The notes under the pieces were generated by a model that searched no databases, was not told the origin of the DNA, and worked only from the letters and a program-made list of their open reading frames with translations. From a virus, in IMG/VR virus record IMGVR_UViG_3300043788_000065, positions 1-47,686 of that record: a DNA stretch of 47,686 nucleotides. One strand, 5' to 3'. Shown here piece after piece: positions 1 to 9,605 of this stretch (position 1 is its first letter; every line of letters begins with the position of its first letter). The position numbers and the translations under genes are program-made.

Positions 1-497
<497 letters not shown>

Positions 498-533
498 GCG
501 AGCAGGCTTCCCCTTACCCGCAAGGAGTCTCCC

Positions 534-764
534 GTGCTCGCATATCTCAAGTCGCTGTTCACGCGACAGACCGTTGACTCGATCATCGCCGACATCGAAG
601 CCAAGGTGGATAAGCTCAACGTAGTGGCGGAGCTGCACATCCGCGAGATCGCGGCCCACAACGCGGTCATCGACGAAAAGACAAAGCTCGTCGCTCTCGC
701 TCGCACGGAGTTCTCCCGCGCGAAGTCGATTGCCGGCAAGCTCGCTGACCTGATCCACGTATGA
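534..764 (+). CDS. Small helical phage protein
   Basis: 76 residues from a GTG start; an AAGGAG ribosome site at 521-526 fixes this start. The sequence is almost wholly alpha-helical and charged, with heptad-like hydrophobics (repeated I/L/V with E, K and H), so a short coiled coil is likely. No catalytic motif is visible. It overlaps the following DUF2800 nuclease start by four bases (ATGA), so the two are probably translationally coupled. Function unknown; the position suggests an accessory to replication or recombination. Confidence 0.7.
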   Translation: MLAYLKSLFTRQTVDSIIADIEAKVDKLNVVAELHIREIAAHNAVIDEKTKLVALARTEFSRAKSIAGKLADLIHV

Positions 765-1954
765 GCAGCGGCCACGCGCTGCTGAGTCCGTCGGGCTCGT
801 ACCGATGGATTCTGTGTCCTGGATCGCTTGCGATGGCGCAGGGGCTGCCCGACGAGCCCCCGTCCATCTACGCGGCCGACGGCACCTGCACGCACCACGT
901 CGCGCAGTGCATGCTCACGGGCGGTCCCGTGCCCGGCCCCGGCACGCGGCTCGAGTTCGACGGCTTCAAGTTCACCGTGGACGAGGAGCGGCTCGAGCGC
1001 GCGCAGCGCTACGCGGACGCCGTGAAGCGCCAGCCGGGCGCGCACTTCGTCGAGTACAAGCTGAGCCTGACTTCTGTCTACGGGGGCGTTGAGTCCTGGG
1101 GCACGGCGGACTTCATTGCCGTGGACGCGGCGACGCAGACGCTCTACATCGCGGACCTGAAGGACGGCAGCAAGCTCGTCGGCGCGGAGGGCAACTCGCA
1201 GTTGCTGTCCTATGCGCTCGCGGCCTACCACGACTTCGGCTGCTGGCTGACGCCCATCAAGCACATCGTCATGGAGATTCACCAGCCCAAGCTCGACCAC
1301 GTTGCGACGTGGAAGCTCTCGGTGAAAGAGGCTCTCGACCTCGGCGTGCAGATGGGCGCCGCGGCGATCAAGGCGAGCGAGCTGCTGGTCGCGTCCAAGG
1401 ACGAAGTCCTCGGCGGCCTCAACCCCGGCGACCACTGTCAGTACTGCCGCGTAGCGGGAAGCTGCCCGGCGCGCGCCAACATGATCGCCTCGCTGTTCGA
1501 GAAGGTTGTCGTGGGCGATCCGTCCATCGGCGACGACCCGTTGCGCATGGACGAGCGCGAGCTGGCCGACTGGCTGAAGCGCGAGAACAGCGTCCTCAGC
1601 TTCTTCAAGTCCGTGCGTGCCGAAGCGCTCTCGCGCGCGCAGGTGGGCACCGCGATCCCAGGGTTCAAGCTCGCCGTCGGGCGCCAGGGCAATCGCCAGT
1701 GGCGCGACGAGGAGCGCGCCGAGCAGGTGCTGAACGCGGCTCTCGCCGGCAACGCCTACGAGCGCTCGCTGATTTCGCCGACGCAGGCGCTGAAGAAGCT
1801 CAAGGGCGAGAAGTTCGCCGAGCACGTCAAGGTCATCAACGACGAAGGTTTGATCACACGTTCCGAGGGCCAGGTAACACTGGTGCCGGAAGCCGACGCT
1901 CGTCCTGCCGTCGCGGCTGGCGCGGATGAATTCAGCGACGTGTTACTCGGATAA
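761..1954 (+). CDS. DUF2800 / RecB-Cas4-like Fe-S nuclease
   Basis: 397 residues. The core carries the PD-(D/E)xK RecB-family pattern: G-T-A-D at about 114-117, D132-x-K134, then Q147 and Y151. A cysteine near the N-terminus (C19, in WILCPGSL) plus a C-terminal cluster C226-x2-C229-x5-C235 gives the four cysteines that bind a [4Fe-4S] cluster in Cas4/AddB-type nucleases. DUF2800 proteins usually sit beside DUF2815 and a family A polymerase in phages and prophages, as here. The likely role is exonuclease or end processing during phage replication or recombination. The activity is inferred from motifs; the family assignment is confident. Confidence 0.88.
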   Translation: MSSGHALLSPSGSYRWILCPGSLAMAQGLPDEPPSIYAADGTCTHHVAQCMLTGGPVPGPGTRLEFDGFKFTVDEERLERAQRYADAVKRQPGAHFVEYKLSLTSVYGGVESWGTADFIAVDAATQTLYIADLKDGSKLVGAEGNSQLLSYALAAYHDFGCWLTPIKHIVMEIHQPKLDHVATWKLSVKEALDLGVQMGAAAIKASELLVASKDEVLGGLNPGDHCQYCRVAGSCPARANMIASLFEKVVVGDPSIGDDPLRMDERELADWLKRENSVLSFFKSVRAEALSRAQVGTAIPGFKLAVGRQGNRQWRDEERAEQVLNAALAGNAYERSLISPTQALKKLKGEKFAEHVKVINDEGLITRSEGQVTLVPEADARPAVAAGADEFSDVLLG

Positions 1955-1968
1955 ACGGAGATTAGCAG

Positions 1969-2595
1969 ATGAGCGAACAGAAACAGGCCCCCGGATACAT
2001 CCATCTCAGCAACGTGCGCCTGAGCTACTTCTACGGCTTCGAGCCGTTCACCCCGCAGCCGACGCAGCAGAACCCGAACCCAAAGCCGGTGTACTGCCTG
2101 CACGCCCTCATGGACCCCAAGCACCCCGACCTTCCCAGGGTCGCGGCGCTGATCCAGAAGGTGGCGGAAGCGGAGTGGAAGGAGGAGACCTCGGTGATCC
2201 TCCCGGCTCTCAAGGCCAAGGACGACATCTGTCTGCACAAGGGCGACGTGACGAAGGCAGGCAAGCCGGAGTATGCCGGTCTCTACTTCGTCAGCGCCAA
2301 CAACAAGAAGCCCTTCACCATCGTCGACGGCGACCGCACGCCGCTGAGGGCGAAGGACGGGCGTCCGTACAGCGGCTGCTACGCCAACGTGATCCTCGAC
2401 ATCTGGGCGCAGAACAACCAGTTCGGTAAGCGTGTCAACGCCACCGCCACTGGCGTGCAGTTCCTGCGTCACGCCGAGGCTTTCGGTGGTGGAGCGCCGG
2501 CGGCAGACCCGAACGAGTTCGGCAATGTGGTCGCAGCGGCATCCGCCGATGCGCCTGCGCCGAGCGGCGATCCGGTCGCCGATCTCCTGGGCTGA
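1969..2595 (+). CDS. DUF2815 ssDNA-binding protein
   Basis: 208 residues. Hallmarks of the DUF2815/Enc34-type single-stranded DNA-binding family are visible: an N-terminal beta strand with L-S-Y, a central K-x3-F/Y-x3-A-N-N-K...P region (around PEYAGLYFVSANNKK), and a G-R-P-Y-S-G-C-Y-A-N-V segment. A disordered, acidic Ala/Pro-rich tail ends in DPVADLLG, like the acidic C-terminal tips of SSBs that recruit partner proteins. It would coat ssDNA for the polymerase, helicase and nuclease encoded around it. It starts 14 bases after the DUF2800 gene and is followed by a GC-rich hairpin. Confidence 0.88.
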   Translation: MSEQKQAPGYIHLSNVRLSYFYGFEPFTPQPTQQNPNPKPVYCLHALMDPKHPDLPRVAALIQKVAEAEWKEETSVILPALKAKDDICLHKGDVTKAGKPEYAGLYFVSANNKKPFTIVDGDRTPLRAKDGRPYSGCYANVILDIWAQNNQFGKRVNATATGVQFLRHAEAFGGGAPAADPNEFGNVVAAASADAPAPSGDPVADLLG

Positions 2596-2602
2596 TTGGC
2601 GA

Positions 2603-2633
2603 GGGGCCGGGTGGTGCCCGGCCCCTTCGCTTT
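2603..2633 (+). terminator. GC-rich hairpin after the SSB gene (weak intrinsic terminator or attenuator)
   Basis: A perfect 9-bp stem, GGGGCCGGG (2603-2611) / CCCGGCCCC (2617-2625), with a 5-base loop, is followed by TTCGCTTT. The T-run is broken, so partial termination or 3'-end protection of the SSB message is more likely than a full stop. Confidence 0.55.
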
Positions 2634-2642
2634 GGAGCGAGC

Positions 2643-2894
2643 ATGAGCACGATCTGCAAGCTGAATCGCAACGTCCGCGAACGGCGCGCCATGCGGCGCA
2701 ACCTCATCCGGGAGCTTGAGCGGGCATACCACGACCAGGCAGTCATCGCCGGCCGCTCGAGCGAGGGCGCGCTGGTAGCGAGCGCGACACTCAAATTCCT
2801 CAACGACGTGCGCCGCTCACCGTGGCGCACGGGCGACCAGAAGGGCGCGATCTTCTCCCGCGTCGCACACGAGCTTGCCGCGCCTACGTCGTGA
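2643..2894 (+). CDS. Small basic helical protein of the replication operon
   Basis: 83 residues, Arg-rich in the N-terminal half (RRAMRRNLIRELE) and predicted helical throughout. No enzyme motif is visible. A GGAGCG ribosome site precedes the ATG. Its stop overlaps the GTG start of the DNA polymerase (GTGA), indicating coupling. It may be a nucleic-acid-binding accessory, but nothing in the sequence proves this. Confidence 0.65.
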   Translation: MSTICKLNRNVRERRAMRRNLIRELERAYHDQAVIAGRSSEGALVASATLKFLNDVRRSPWRTGDQKGAIFSRVAHELAAPTS

Positions 2895-5017
2895 CACTCG
2901 GATTCGTCGACTTCGAGACGCGCTCGACAGAGAACCTGAAGACCGCGGGCCTCGACCGCTACATGACAGCGGCAGAGCCGACCATCGCTACCTGGGCGAT
3001 GGAGAACGGCCCGGTGTTCTGTTGGGACATGCTGCACGAGAAAGTGCCGAAAACGTGGGTCGACTTCATCCACAACCCGCACATGACCTTCATCGCGCAC
3101 AACGCGCAGTTCGACCGCGCGGTGATGACGCGCCTGCTCATGCACCCGACAGACGCCAACCGCTGGTGGTGTACCCGCGCGCAGGCTTACGCGCACGGGC
3201 TTCCTGGCGGCCTCGAATCGCTGTGCAGTGTGCTCGGAGTCCCGCAGGACCTGGCGAAGGTGGCCGACGGCAAGCGCCTCATCCAACTGTTCTGCGTGCC
3301 CAACAAGAAGGGCGCTTACAACACACCCGAGGAGTTTCCCGATGATTGGGCAGCCTTCAAGAACTACGCCTGCCGAGACATTGACGCTCTACGATCCATC
3401 TACCGGCGTCTCCCGGTCCATAATCTTCGGGCAGAGAACCTTCGTTACTTCTGGCTCGACCTTGCGATTAACGAACGCGGATTCGCTGTTGACCTTCCGC
3501 TTGCTGAGAGCGCTACTCGCTGCCTCTCCAAGTCCAAAGACGAAAGTGATCTCGAGGTTGCTAAACGAACAGGCGGGGCCGTCTCGGCAGTCACGCAGCG
3601 AGACAAGCTCCTCCAATATCTGCAGCACGCACGACCAGACCTCAAGAATCTCCGCCGCGATTCAATCGAGAAGGAGCTGACGCGCGATGACATCGACCCT
3701 GAGACTCGGTTCCTTCTGGCCGCGCGGCTCGAAGGCGGCAAAGCCAGTGGCGCTAAGTACAAGCGCGCGATCCAGACACACGTCGAGTCTCGCATCCGCT
3801 ATACGATGCAGGTCTTCGGGGCAGGCGCTACTGGACGCACTGCGCACAAAGGCTTCCAACCCGGCAACATGCCGCGCCCCACAACCTTCAACCCCATCGC
3901 CGAAAAGCTCGCCGACCAACACGTCCCGGTGAGCGCGAGGTTCATTGATGAAATCATCCTCCCCGCGATCAGAACCAACACCCTCGACCCGCTCCTCACT
4001 GGCGGCGCTGGAACTGCATGTGCTGTGTCGCTCCGTCATGTCATTGATGCAGAACCCGGCCGGACGCTTGTGGTGGCGGACTATCGAAACATCGAGTCCG
4101 TCGTCCTCGCTTGGGTCGCCGACGAAACCTGGAAGCTCGCTGCGTTCCGCGACCTTTTCGCTGGAAAAGGGACAGACCTGTACCGTCTTCTTTACAGTCG
4201 ATTCTTCGGGGCTGCCATCGAGAGCATTAACGACCATCAACGGAACTCCGGTAAGGTCATCGAACTTTCTTGCGGGTTCGGCGGGTCCGTTGGCGCGTTT
4301 GTCGGTATGGCTGCCAACTACGGGCTTGACCTCTCTACACTGCCTGATCTTGTCCTTCCGTCGGCGGGTGAGACCCGCATCCGTCTCGCCGAAGAAGCCT
4401 ATGCAAAATCTCCTGAGCATTACGGGCTGGACGAAGCAGTCTGGATCGCGTGTCACGTCCTGGTGCAAAGCTATCGAGCAGCGAACCCCGCGATTGACCA
4501 ATTCAAAAAGGACCTTGGCAAAGCTGTTCAGCACGCGCTGATGATCCGCGGGTCGCTGCGCACAGTGGGACGTTTCGTCCGCGTATGGGCCGACGCTGAG
4601 GTCCTCACCATCGAGCTGCCGAGCGGCCGGCGCCTGCTCTACTGGAAGCCGAAGGTAGAGGCCAAAGTGACGCGCGACCCGGAAACGGGCGAGGAGAAAT
4701 CGCAGCTCGTCACCACGTATCTGCGCTCGCGCGGCCCGCGCATGTTCCGCAACGTCGCGTGGGCCGGGCTGTTCGTGGAGAACGTCGTGCAGGCCATCGC
4801 CAACGATGTGCTGCGCGCGGGGTTGTTGGAAGTTGAGAAACGTTTCCCTGGTACTGTGGTGCTGCACGTCCATGACGAAATCGCGTGCGAAGTTGTGCCG
4901 GGTACCATGACGAAGAAGGACCTCGAGGAGGCGATGTGCGTCATGCCGTCGTGGGCCGCGGGGCTGCCAATCGCTGCAAAAGGGTGGGAAAATGAGCGTT
5001 ACGGGAAAAGAGATTAG
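2891..5017 (+). CDS. Family A DNA polymerase with 3'-5' exonuclease domain
   Basis: 708 residues from the GTG that overlaps the upstream stop; the longer reading from 2822 duplicates the upstream gene's sequence in another frame. The DnaQ-type exonuclease is intact: D7-F-E9, HNAQFD at 70-75, and YACRD with D163. The polymerase domain shows motif A DYRNIES (D397), an O-helix with R451-x3-K455 and CGFGGS, and motif C HVHDE (H661-D662-E663). Family A phage replicases of this type extend primers at the fork; no 5'-3' nuclease domain is present. The DUF2800-DUF2815-polymerase order is typical. The central part (about 3340-4550) uses many more A/T-ending codons than either flank, which suggests mosaic origin. 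Confidence 0.95.
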   Translation: MTLGFVDFETRSTENLKTAGLDRYMTAAEPTIATWAMENGPVFCWDMLHEKVPKTWVDFIHNPHMTFIAHNAQFDRAVMTRLLMHPTDANRWWCTRAQAYAHGLPGGLESLCSVLGVPQDLAKVADGKRLIQLFCVPNKKGAYNTPEEFPDDWAAFKNYACRDIDALRSIYRRLPVHNLRAENLRYFWLDLAINERGFAVDLPLAESATRCLSKSKDESDLEVAKRTGGAVSAVTQRDKLLQYLQHARPDLKNLRRDSIEKELTRDDIDPETRFLLAARLEGGKASGAKYKRAIQTHVESRIRYTMQVFGAGATGRTAHKGFQPGNMPRPTTFNPIAEKLADQHVPVSARFIDEIILPAIRTNTLDPLLTGGAGTACAVSLRHVIDAEPGRTLVVADYRNIESVVLAWVADETWKLAAFRDLFAGKGTDLYRLLYSRFFGAAIESINDHQRNSGKVIELSCGFGGSVGAFVGMAANYGLDLSTLPDLVLPSAGETRIRLAEEAYAKSPEHYGLDEAVWIACHVLVQSYRAANPAIDQFKKDLGKAVQHALMIRGSLRTVGRFVRVWADAEVLTIELPSGRRLLYWKPKVEAKVTRDPETGEEKSQLVTTYLRSRGPRMFRNVAWAGLFVENVVQAIANDVLRAGLLEVEKRFPGTVVLHVHDEIACEVVPGTMTKKDLEEAMCVMPSWAAGLPIAAKGWENERYGKRD

Positions 5018-5177
5018 TCGGCGCCGCCTGCTTCAGGCGGTGCATGTGTGGGACCAACTGCGCGACGTGAACGCGGTGATGCAGGAGCGTGGCATCGACT
5101 TCGCCACCATCCTGACACTGCGCGCCGAGGCGATGGAGGAGATCATCGAGGCAGCCCGTGTCGTCGTCGGACTCTGA
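4992..5177 (+). CDS. Small helical phage protein between polymerase and VRR-NUC
   Basis: 61 residues with a basic N-terminus (GKEISRRRLL) followed by an amphipathic helical stretch. It overlaps the polymerase 3' end by 26 bases and the VRR-NUC start by 20 bases, so it is embedded in a coupled operon. A GGGAAA-like ribosome site is weak. Function unknown. Confidence 0.55.
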   Translation: MSVTGKEISRRRLLQAVHVWDQLRDVNAVMQERGIDFATILTLRAEAMEEIIEAARVVVGL

Positions 5178-5451
5178 AAACGACATCGACAAGCACTTCT
5201 GCGAGGCGGTGTCAGCCGCCGGCGGGGTGACGAAGAAGATCATCGGCCGCGGCTGGAAAGGCTGCGCCGACCATCTCACTGCGTTCTCCTTCAACCGGCT
5301 GTTCCTCGTTGAGCTGAAGCGTCCGCGCGGCGGCCGCATCAAGTTCCACCAGGATGAAGACGCGCGCGAGTGGTACCAGATGGGAGTAGTGAAGGTGTAC
5401 TTGCGCAACACGGACGAGATCAACGCCTGGATCGCGAAGGTGCGCGCGTGA
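5158..5451 (+). CDS. VRR-NUC domain nuclease
   Basis: 97 residues from a GTG start, the normal length for a free-standing phage VRR-NUC protein. The motif order fits: E-x-D-I-x3-F near the N-terminus, G-G-V-T-K, a G-C-A-D metal-binding aspartate (usually G-x-P-D), V-E-L-K as the catalytic E-x-K, then G-R-I-K-F-H-Q with the conserved glutamine. These PD-(D/E)xK enzymes cleave structured DNA. Here it lies directly before a SNF2-type helicase, the standard partner in phage operons. The P-to-A change in the G-x-P-D motif keeps the metal ligand. The stop overlaps the helicase GTG. Confidence 0.85.
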   Translation: MSSSDSENDIDKHFCEAVSAAGGVTKKIIGRGWKGCADHLTAFSFNRLFLVELKRPRGGRIKFHQDEDAREWYQMGVVKVYLRNTDEINAWIAKVRA

Positions 5452-6821
5452 AAGCTCCTGTGCTCTGGACACCGAAGGCGCACCAGGTAGTCGGCGGCGA
5501 CTGGCTCTGGCAGAACAAGCGCTGCTCGCTGTGGGCGCACCCCGGCATGGGCAAGACCAGCATCTGCTACGGGCTGTTCGATGCCATGAAGCTCCTCGGC
5601 TCGAACTTCTTCCCGATCCTGGTCATCGGTCCGCTCGCCGTCGTGCGCGACGTGTGGCCGGACGAGCAGATGAAGTGGACAAACTTCCGCGACCTCCGCG
5701 TCATTCCAATCACTGGCTCCGCTGAGCATCGCATCAAGGCGCTGCAGCTTCGCGGAGACGTGTACACGGTGAACTATGAGAACCTCGAGTGGCTCGTCAA
5801 CTACTTCGGCGTGGATCGTTGGCCTTTTCGTGCTGTGGTTGCTGACGAGTCCACCAAGCTGCGTGGACACCGGAGCAAGAAGGGGACGAAGCGGGCCGCC
5901 GCCCTGTCTCTCGTATCCGATAAGGCCGGACGATGGATCAACCTTACCGGCACACCCAGTCCGCACGGCCTGGAATCCCTGTGGGGACAGCAGTGGTTCG
6001 TGGATGAGGGACACCGACTCGGGCGCACTTACACTGACTTCCTCCGCCGTTGGTTCGTGGTCGACGCCTACACACGCGAGGTCGTCCCACGCCCGAACGC
6101 ACGGGAGGAAATCTACGAGAGGCTCGCGGATTCGGCGATTGCACTGCGCGCGGAAGATTGGCTCGACGTGCTCAAGCCGGAGTACATCCCGCGCCCGCTG
6201 AAGCTGCCACCAGACGCCCAGGTGCTCTACAAACAGATGGAGCGCCAGTTCTTCGCTGACATGCCGGAGGGCAAGATCGTCGCCTGGAACGCCGCGGCGA
6301 AATCCAACAAGCTGATCCAGATGGCGTCGGGGTCGGTGTACGACAAAGAGGGCAACGATCACTTCGTCCATGACGCCAAGGCGGACGCGCTCGAGGACCT
6401 CTACGAGGAGCTGGGGGAAAACCTTTTGGTTGTGTGCCACTTCCAGTTCGATTGGGAGCGCATCGCCAAGCGCTTCCCCTTCGCCGTGAAGTACAAGGGG
6501 AAAAAGGAGGAGGACGCCTGGAATGATGATAAGATCCGCATGCTGTTGGTGCATCCGAAGTCCGCGGGCCACGGACTCAATCTGCAGTACGGTGGCCGCG
6601 CAGTGTGCTTCTTCACGAACACCTGGGACCTCGAGCTGCGCCAGCAGGTGTTGGAACGCATCGGTCCTGCCCGCCAGCTCGCCTCCGGTTTCAACCGGGT
6701 CGTGCTGATCTACGACCTGATCGCGCAAGGCACCATCGACGAGAACGTGTTGGATCGACTCGAGGGCCGAATGTCAGAACAAGATGCGCTTATGGCTGCT
6801 CGCGCGAGGGCCATGACGTGA
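5448..6821 (+). CDS. SNF2/DEAD-like helicase
   Basis: 457 residues starting at the GTG that overlaps the VRR-NUC stop; a longer reading upstream would overlap the nuclease almost fully. Motifs: Walker A HPGMGKT (31-37), motif II ADES (D133-E134), motif III LTGTPSP (166-172), motif V AGHGLNLQ (373-380), and a motif VI-like QQVLERIGPARQ (399-410) with the arginine positions kept. This is the compact phage SNF2-type translocase/helicase found next to VRR-NUC proteins, probably acting in replication-fork remodelling or recombination. It overlaps the primase gene at GTGA. Confidence 0.92.
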   Translation: MKAPVLWTPKAHQVVGGDWLWQNKRCSLWAHPGMGKTSICYGLFDAMKLLGSNFFPILVIGPLAVVRDVWPDEQMKWTNFRDLRVIPITGSAEHRIKALQLRGDVYTVNYENLEWLVNYFGVDRWPFRAVVADESTKLRGHRSKKGTKRAAALSLVSDKAGRWINLTGTPSPHGLESLWGQQWFVDEGHRLGRTYTDFLRRWFVVDAYTREVVPRPNAREEIYERLADSAIALRAEDWLDVLKPEYIPRPLKLPPDAQVLYKQMERQFFADMPEGKIVAWNAAAKSNKLIQMASGSVYDKEGNDHFVHDAKADALEDLYEELGENLLVVCHFQFDWERIAKRFPFAVKYKGKKEEDAWNDDKIRMLLVHPKSAGHGLNLQYGGRAVCFFTNTWDLELRQQVLERIGPARQLASGFNRVVLIYDLIAQGTIDENVLDRLEGRMSEQDALMAARARAMT

Positions 6822-9271
6822 CACCCGTTCAAGCTGCTGTCGCCGAGTACATCGAGCACGGCTGGAAGCTCTGCCGCATCCAGCCCGGCCAGAAGTCTCC
6901 GCGCGACAAGGAGTGGAACGCACCGGGCCACGAGATCCGTGTCCCCGAGGCGTTCAAGATCGGCTGGGGCGTTGGGCTCCTGCACCTGTACAGCGGCACC
7001 TGCTGCATCGACATCGACCACTATGGCGAGGCGTACAAGTTCCTCGAGTCGCGCGGCATCGACCTCGACGCGATCTACAACGATGACTTCTCGGTGCGCA
7101 TCGTCAGCGGGCGCCCGAACCGCGGCAAACTCCTCTACCGGCTCACCGAGCCGCTGATCCACGTCACCTGCGCCCCCTACGACACCGGCGAGAAGACCGA
7201 CGAGGGCAAGGCGATCATCGGCAAGGCTCTCGAGCTGCGCTGCGCCAGCGCCCGCGGGACCTCGACCCAGGACGTGCTGCCGCCCTCCGTCAACCCCAAG
7301 AGCGGCCAAGCCTACCGCTGGGACGGGGGCATCCTCGGGGACTGGCGGACGCTGCCGGAGCTGCCGGCTTCATTACAGGCCCTGTGGGAGGAGCTTTCCA
7401 GGCCGGCATCCAGAGACCCCGGAAACCAGATCGCCGTAGGCGGCCAGCCGGCGCAAGCCGGCGACCCCAAAATCGAGGCTTGGCTGGCCGAGCAGCGCGA
7501 TTACAGCTACGACGGGTGGCTGGACGTGGGGATGAGGCTCCACGCGGCCTTCCAGGGGGACCAGGCCGGACTCGCCCTGTGGGACCGCTGGGCGATGAAG
7601 GACCCGACCAGTTACCATAAGCCGGACGGTGCCAACCGCACCGGGCTCGCGGTGCTCCACGCCAAGTGGCATTCGTTCAAGCTCTCCGGTGCTGTGAAGG
7701 GGCTGGATGCCGAGCTGCGCTCGATGCCCGCGGCCGCGGATGAGTTCGCGCAGACGGAGCCCGAGCCCGCCAAGCCTGCCCCGACTACGGCAGTGCCGGA
7801 TGCCGCGGCTGAGATCGTGCAGGCGTCGCTCGGCGCGGCGGAGCGCCAGAACATCGAGTTGCTGCGCCAAGTGGTGCTCCTCACCGGCGAGGACAAAGCG
7901 CCGTACTACATCCAACCGGGGCACGGTGAGCGCAAGATCGCACTCGCCGCCGGGCGCAGCGGCGTGCAGCAGAGCGCGGGCCAGTTCAACCGGCTGTTCA
8001 GCCCGTACATGCAGCCGATGCAGGTCAGCAAATCCGGCGTCCCGATCTTCACGAAGCCGGCGGAGTATTTCGAGCGCGCGAGCTGGCGCGACGAGGCGCA
8101 CTCGGTTGGCTTCCGTCCATCACCGACGGCGTTCTACAACGACTACGGCAAGCGTTTCGTCAACTGCTACCGGCCGGTGCAGTTGCGTCCGCTCGCGCCG
8201 CCCCCTCAGCACCGCGCCACCATCGAGTGGCTGTTCGGCCGCATCAAGACGGAGACCGACGGCACGCCGCTGTTCGCGCGCTACCTGCACGCGCTCTATG
8301 CCTTCTGCCTGCTGAACCCCGGCCGCAAGGTCCGCTGGGCACCGCTCCTCTGGTCGAGCCAGACTGGCACCGGCAAGTCGACGCTGATGCGGCGCATCCC
8401 GGAGATCCTGTTCGGCCGCGAGTACGTGCGGCAGGTGGAGACGAAGCATCTCGAGAGCGAGTTCACCGGCGATCTGTTCCACAATTCCTGGTGGATGGCG
8501 GTCGAGGAGCTGCGGATGAACGGCAGCAAGCGCGACGCCAAAGAGATGTTCAACATGGTGAAGACGTGGATCACCGAGGACGCGCTGCCCGTGCGCCGCA
8601 TGTACATGCCGCACTACCAGATGACCAACTTCCTGCAGGTCACGGCCACTTCCAACTTCCCCGACGCGCTCTTTCTCGAGGACGGCGCCAACGGCGCAGA
8701 CCACGACCGCCGCTGGCTGGTGGGCGAGGTCATCAATGAGCGCCTCACGGAGGCCGAACTGTACATGCTCGATCCGGTGTTCGGCACGCCGGAGGTCCAA
8801 CATCCCGACGCCGAGCGCTGGCTGCAGTGGTACTTCATCGACTACGCCGAGCGCGTCTTCAAGGATGCCCCGCTCAACCCCAACGCGCCTCCGCCGACGA
8901 CGGAGGCGAAGCGCGAGATGCTCGAGTCCGGCCGCGGCGGTTGGGAAGACCACATGATCACGCGCAAGCGCCGCGAGCAGTCGCCGTTCGACAAGGACAT
9001 CATCACTCCCGACGATGTAAAGGACTGCATGCTGCCGGCGTCCGTGACCACCGGCCAGGCGGTGGAACTGCTTCGCAAATTCGGCGGAAGCCTCTGGCGC
9101 GGCCACGGGCGCACGTCGTTCAGCCGCAACGTTTTCGTATGGCGCAACCGGCGGGAGTGGGACGGGTCCTCAGAAGGGGAGCTTCGGGAGTACGTGCGCA
9201 CCGGGGTCCGCCCTGGGGACCCGGCCCGCTGGGGTGAGGCTTGTCGCCAAGAGGACCCCCTGTTACAGTAG
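6818..9271 (+). CDS. Bifunctional primase-polymerase / superfamily 3-like helicase
   Basis: 817 residues from a GTG overlapping the helicase stop. N-terminal Prim-Pol (AEP) domain: GVGLLHLYSG...CIDID gives D65 and D67, then SGRPNRGKLLYR and a VLPPSVNPKSGQ-x-Y segment. A PriCT-2-like domain lies near 218-290 (GWLDVGMRLHAAF, WDRWA). The C-terminal ATPase has Walker A GTGKST (517-522), an acidic Walker B within WWMAVEEL (about 558-565), a T-S-N sensor (610-613) and DRRW (630-633), as in D5/DUF5906-type helicases. It would unwind and prime DNA for the family A polymerase, replacing separate primase and DnaB-type genes. Confidence 0.92.
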   Translation: MTPVQAAVAEYIEHGWKLCRIQPGQKSPRDKEWNAPGHEIRVPEAFKIGWGVGLLHLYSGTCCIDIDHYGEAYKFLESRGIDLDAIYNDDFSVRIVSGRPNRGKLLYRLTEPLIHVTCAPYDTGEKTDEGKAIIGKALELRCASARGTSTQDVLPPSVNPKSGQAYRWDGGILGDWRTLPELPASLQALWEELSRPASRDPGNQIAVGGQPAQAGDPKIEAWLAEQRDYSYDGWLDVGMRLHAAFQGDQAGLALWDRWAMKDPTSYHKPDGANRTGLAVLHAKWHSFKLSGAVKGLDAELRSMPAAADEFAQTEPEPAKPAPTTAVPDAAAEIVQASLGAAERQNIELLRQVVLLTGEDKAPYYIQPGHGERKIALAAGRSGVQQSAGQFNRLFSPYMQPMQVSKSGVPIFTKPAEYFERASWRDEAHSVGFRPSPTAFYNDYGKRFVNCYRPVQLRPLAPPPQHRATIEWLFGRIKTETDGTPLFARYLHALYAFCLLNPGRKVRWAPLLWSSQTGTGKSTLMRRIPEILFGREYVRQVETKHLESEFTGDLFHNSWWMAVEELRMNGSKRDAKEMFNMVKTWITEDALPVRRMYMPHYQMTNFLQVTATSNFPDALFLEDGANGADHDRRWLVGEVINERLTEAELYMLDPVFGTPEVQHPDAERWLQWYFIDYAERVFKDAPLNPNAPPPTTEAKREMLESGRGGWEDHMITRKRREQSPFDKDIITPDDVKDCMLPASVTTGQAVELLRKFGGSLWRGHGRTSFSRNVFVWRNRREWDGSSEGELREYVRTGVRPGDPARWGEACRQEDPLLQ

Positions 9272-9286
9272 CGCTCGGAGGACTCT

Positions 9287-9604
9287 ATGCCCGATACCAA
9301 CGTCCCGACGCCGATGCCCGGCGCCAAACCGTCAGCCCCCCAGGCGAACACCGGAGATCCGCGCGCGCAGTTCGACAAGACGCGCGCAGGCCAGAAGGCG
9401 GCCGACGACAGCGAGGACAATTCGGAGCGCAATACGCTCACGAAAGAGGAGCACGAGCATCTCGACGTGCATCTCACGGCGCTGCAGAAGCTGCTCGGCA
9501 AGGCCCAGGCTCCCGCCGGCGACACGACCGGCAAGCTCTCCACGGTCGATGACGAAGTGAACAAGGCCGTCAGCTCCGTGCCGGGCAACAACTCCGACTA
9601 CTGA
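9287..9604 (+). CDS. Small hydrophilic phage protein
   Basis: 105 residues behind a strong GGAGGA site (9277-9282). The N-terminal third is Pro/Ala-rich and probably disordered; the rest is acidic and helical (LTKEEHEHLDVHLTALQKLL). No signal peptide, membrane segment or catalytic motif is present. It stands between the primase gene and the endolysin and may be a virion or lysis accessory. Function unknown. Confidence 0.7.
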   Translation: MPDTNVPTPMPGAKPSAPQANTGDPRAQFDKTRAGQKAADDSEDNSERNTLTKEEHEHLDVHLTALQKLLGKAQAPAGDTTGKLSTVDDEVNKAVSSVPGNNSDY

Positions 9605-9605
9605 C

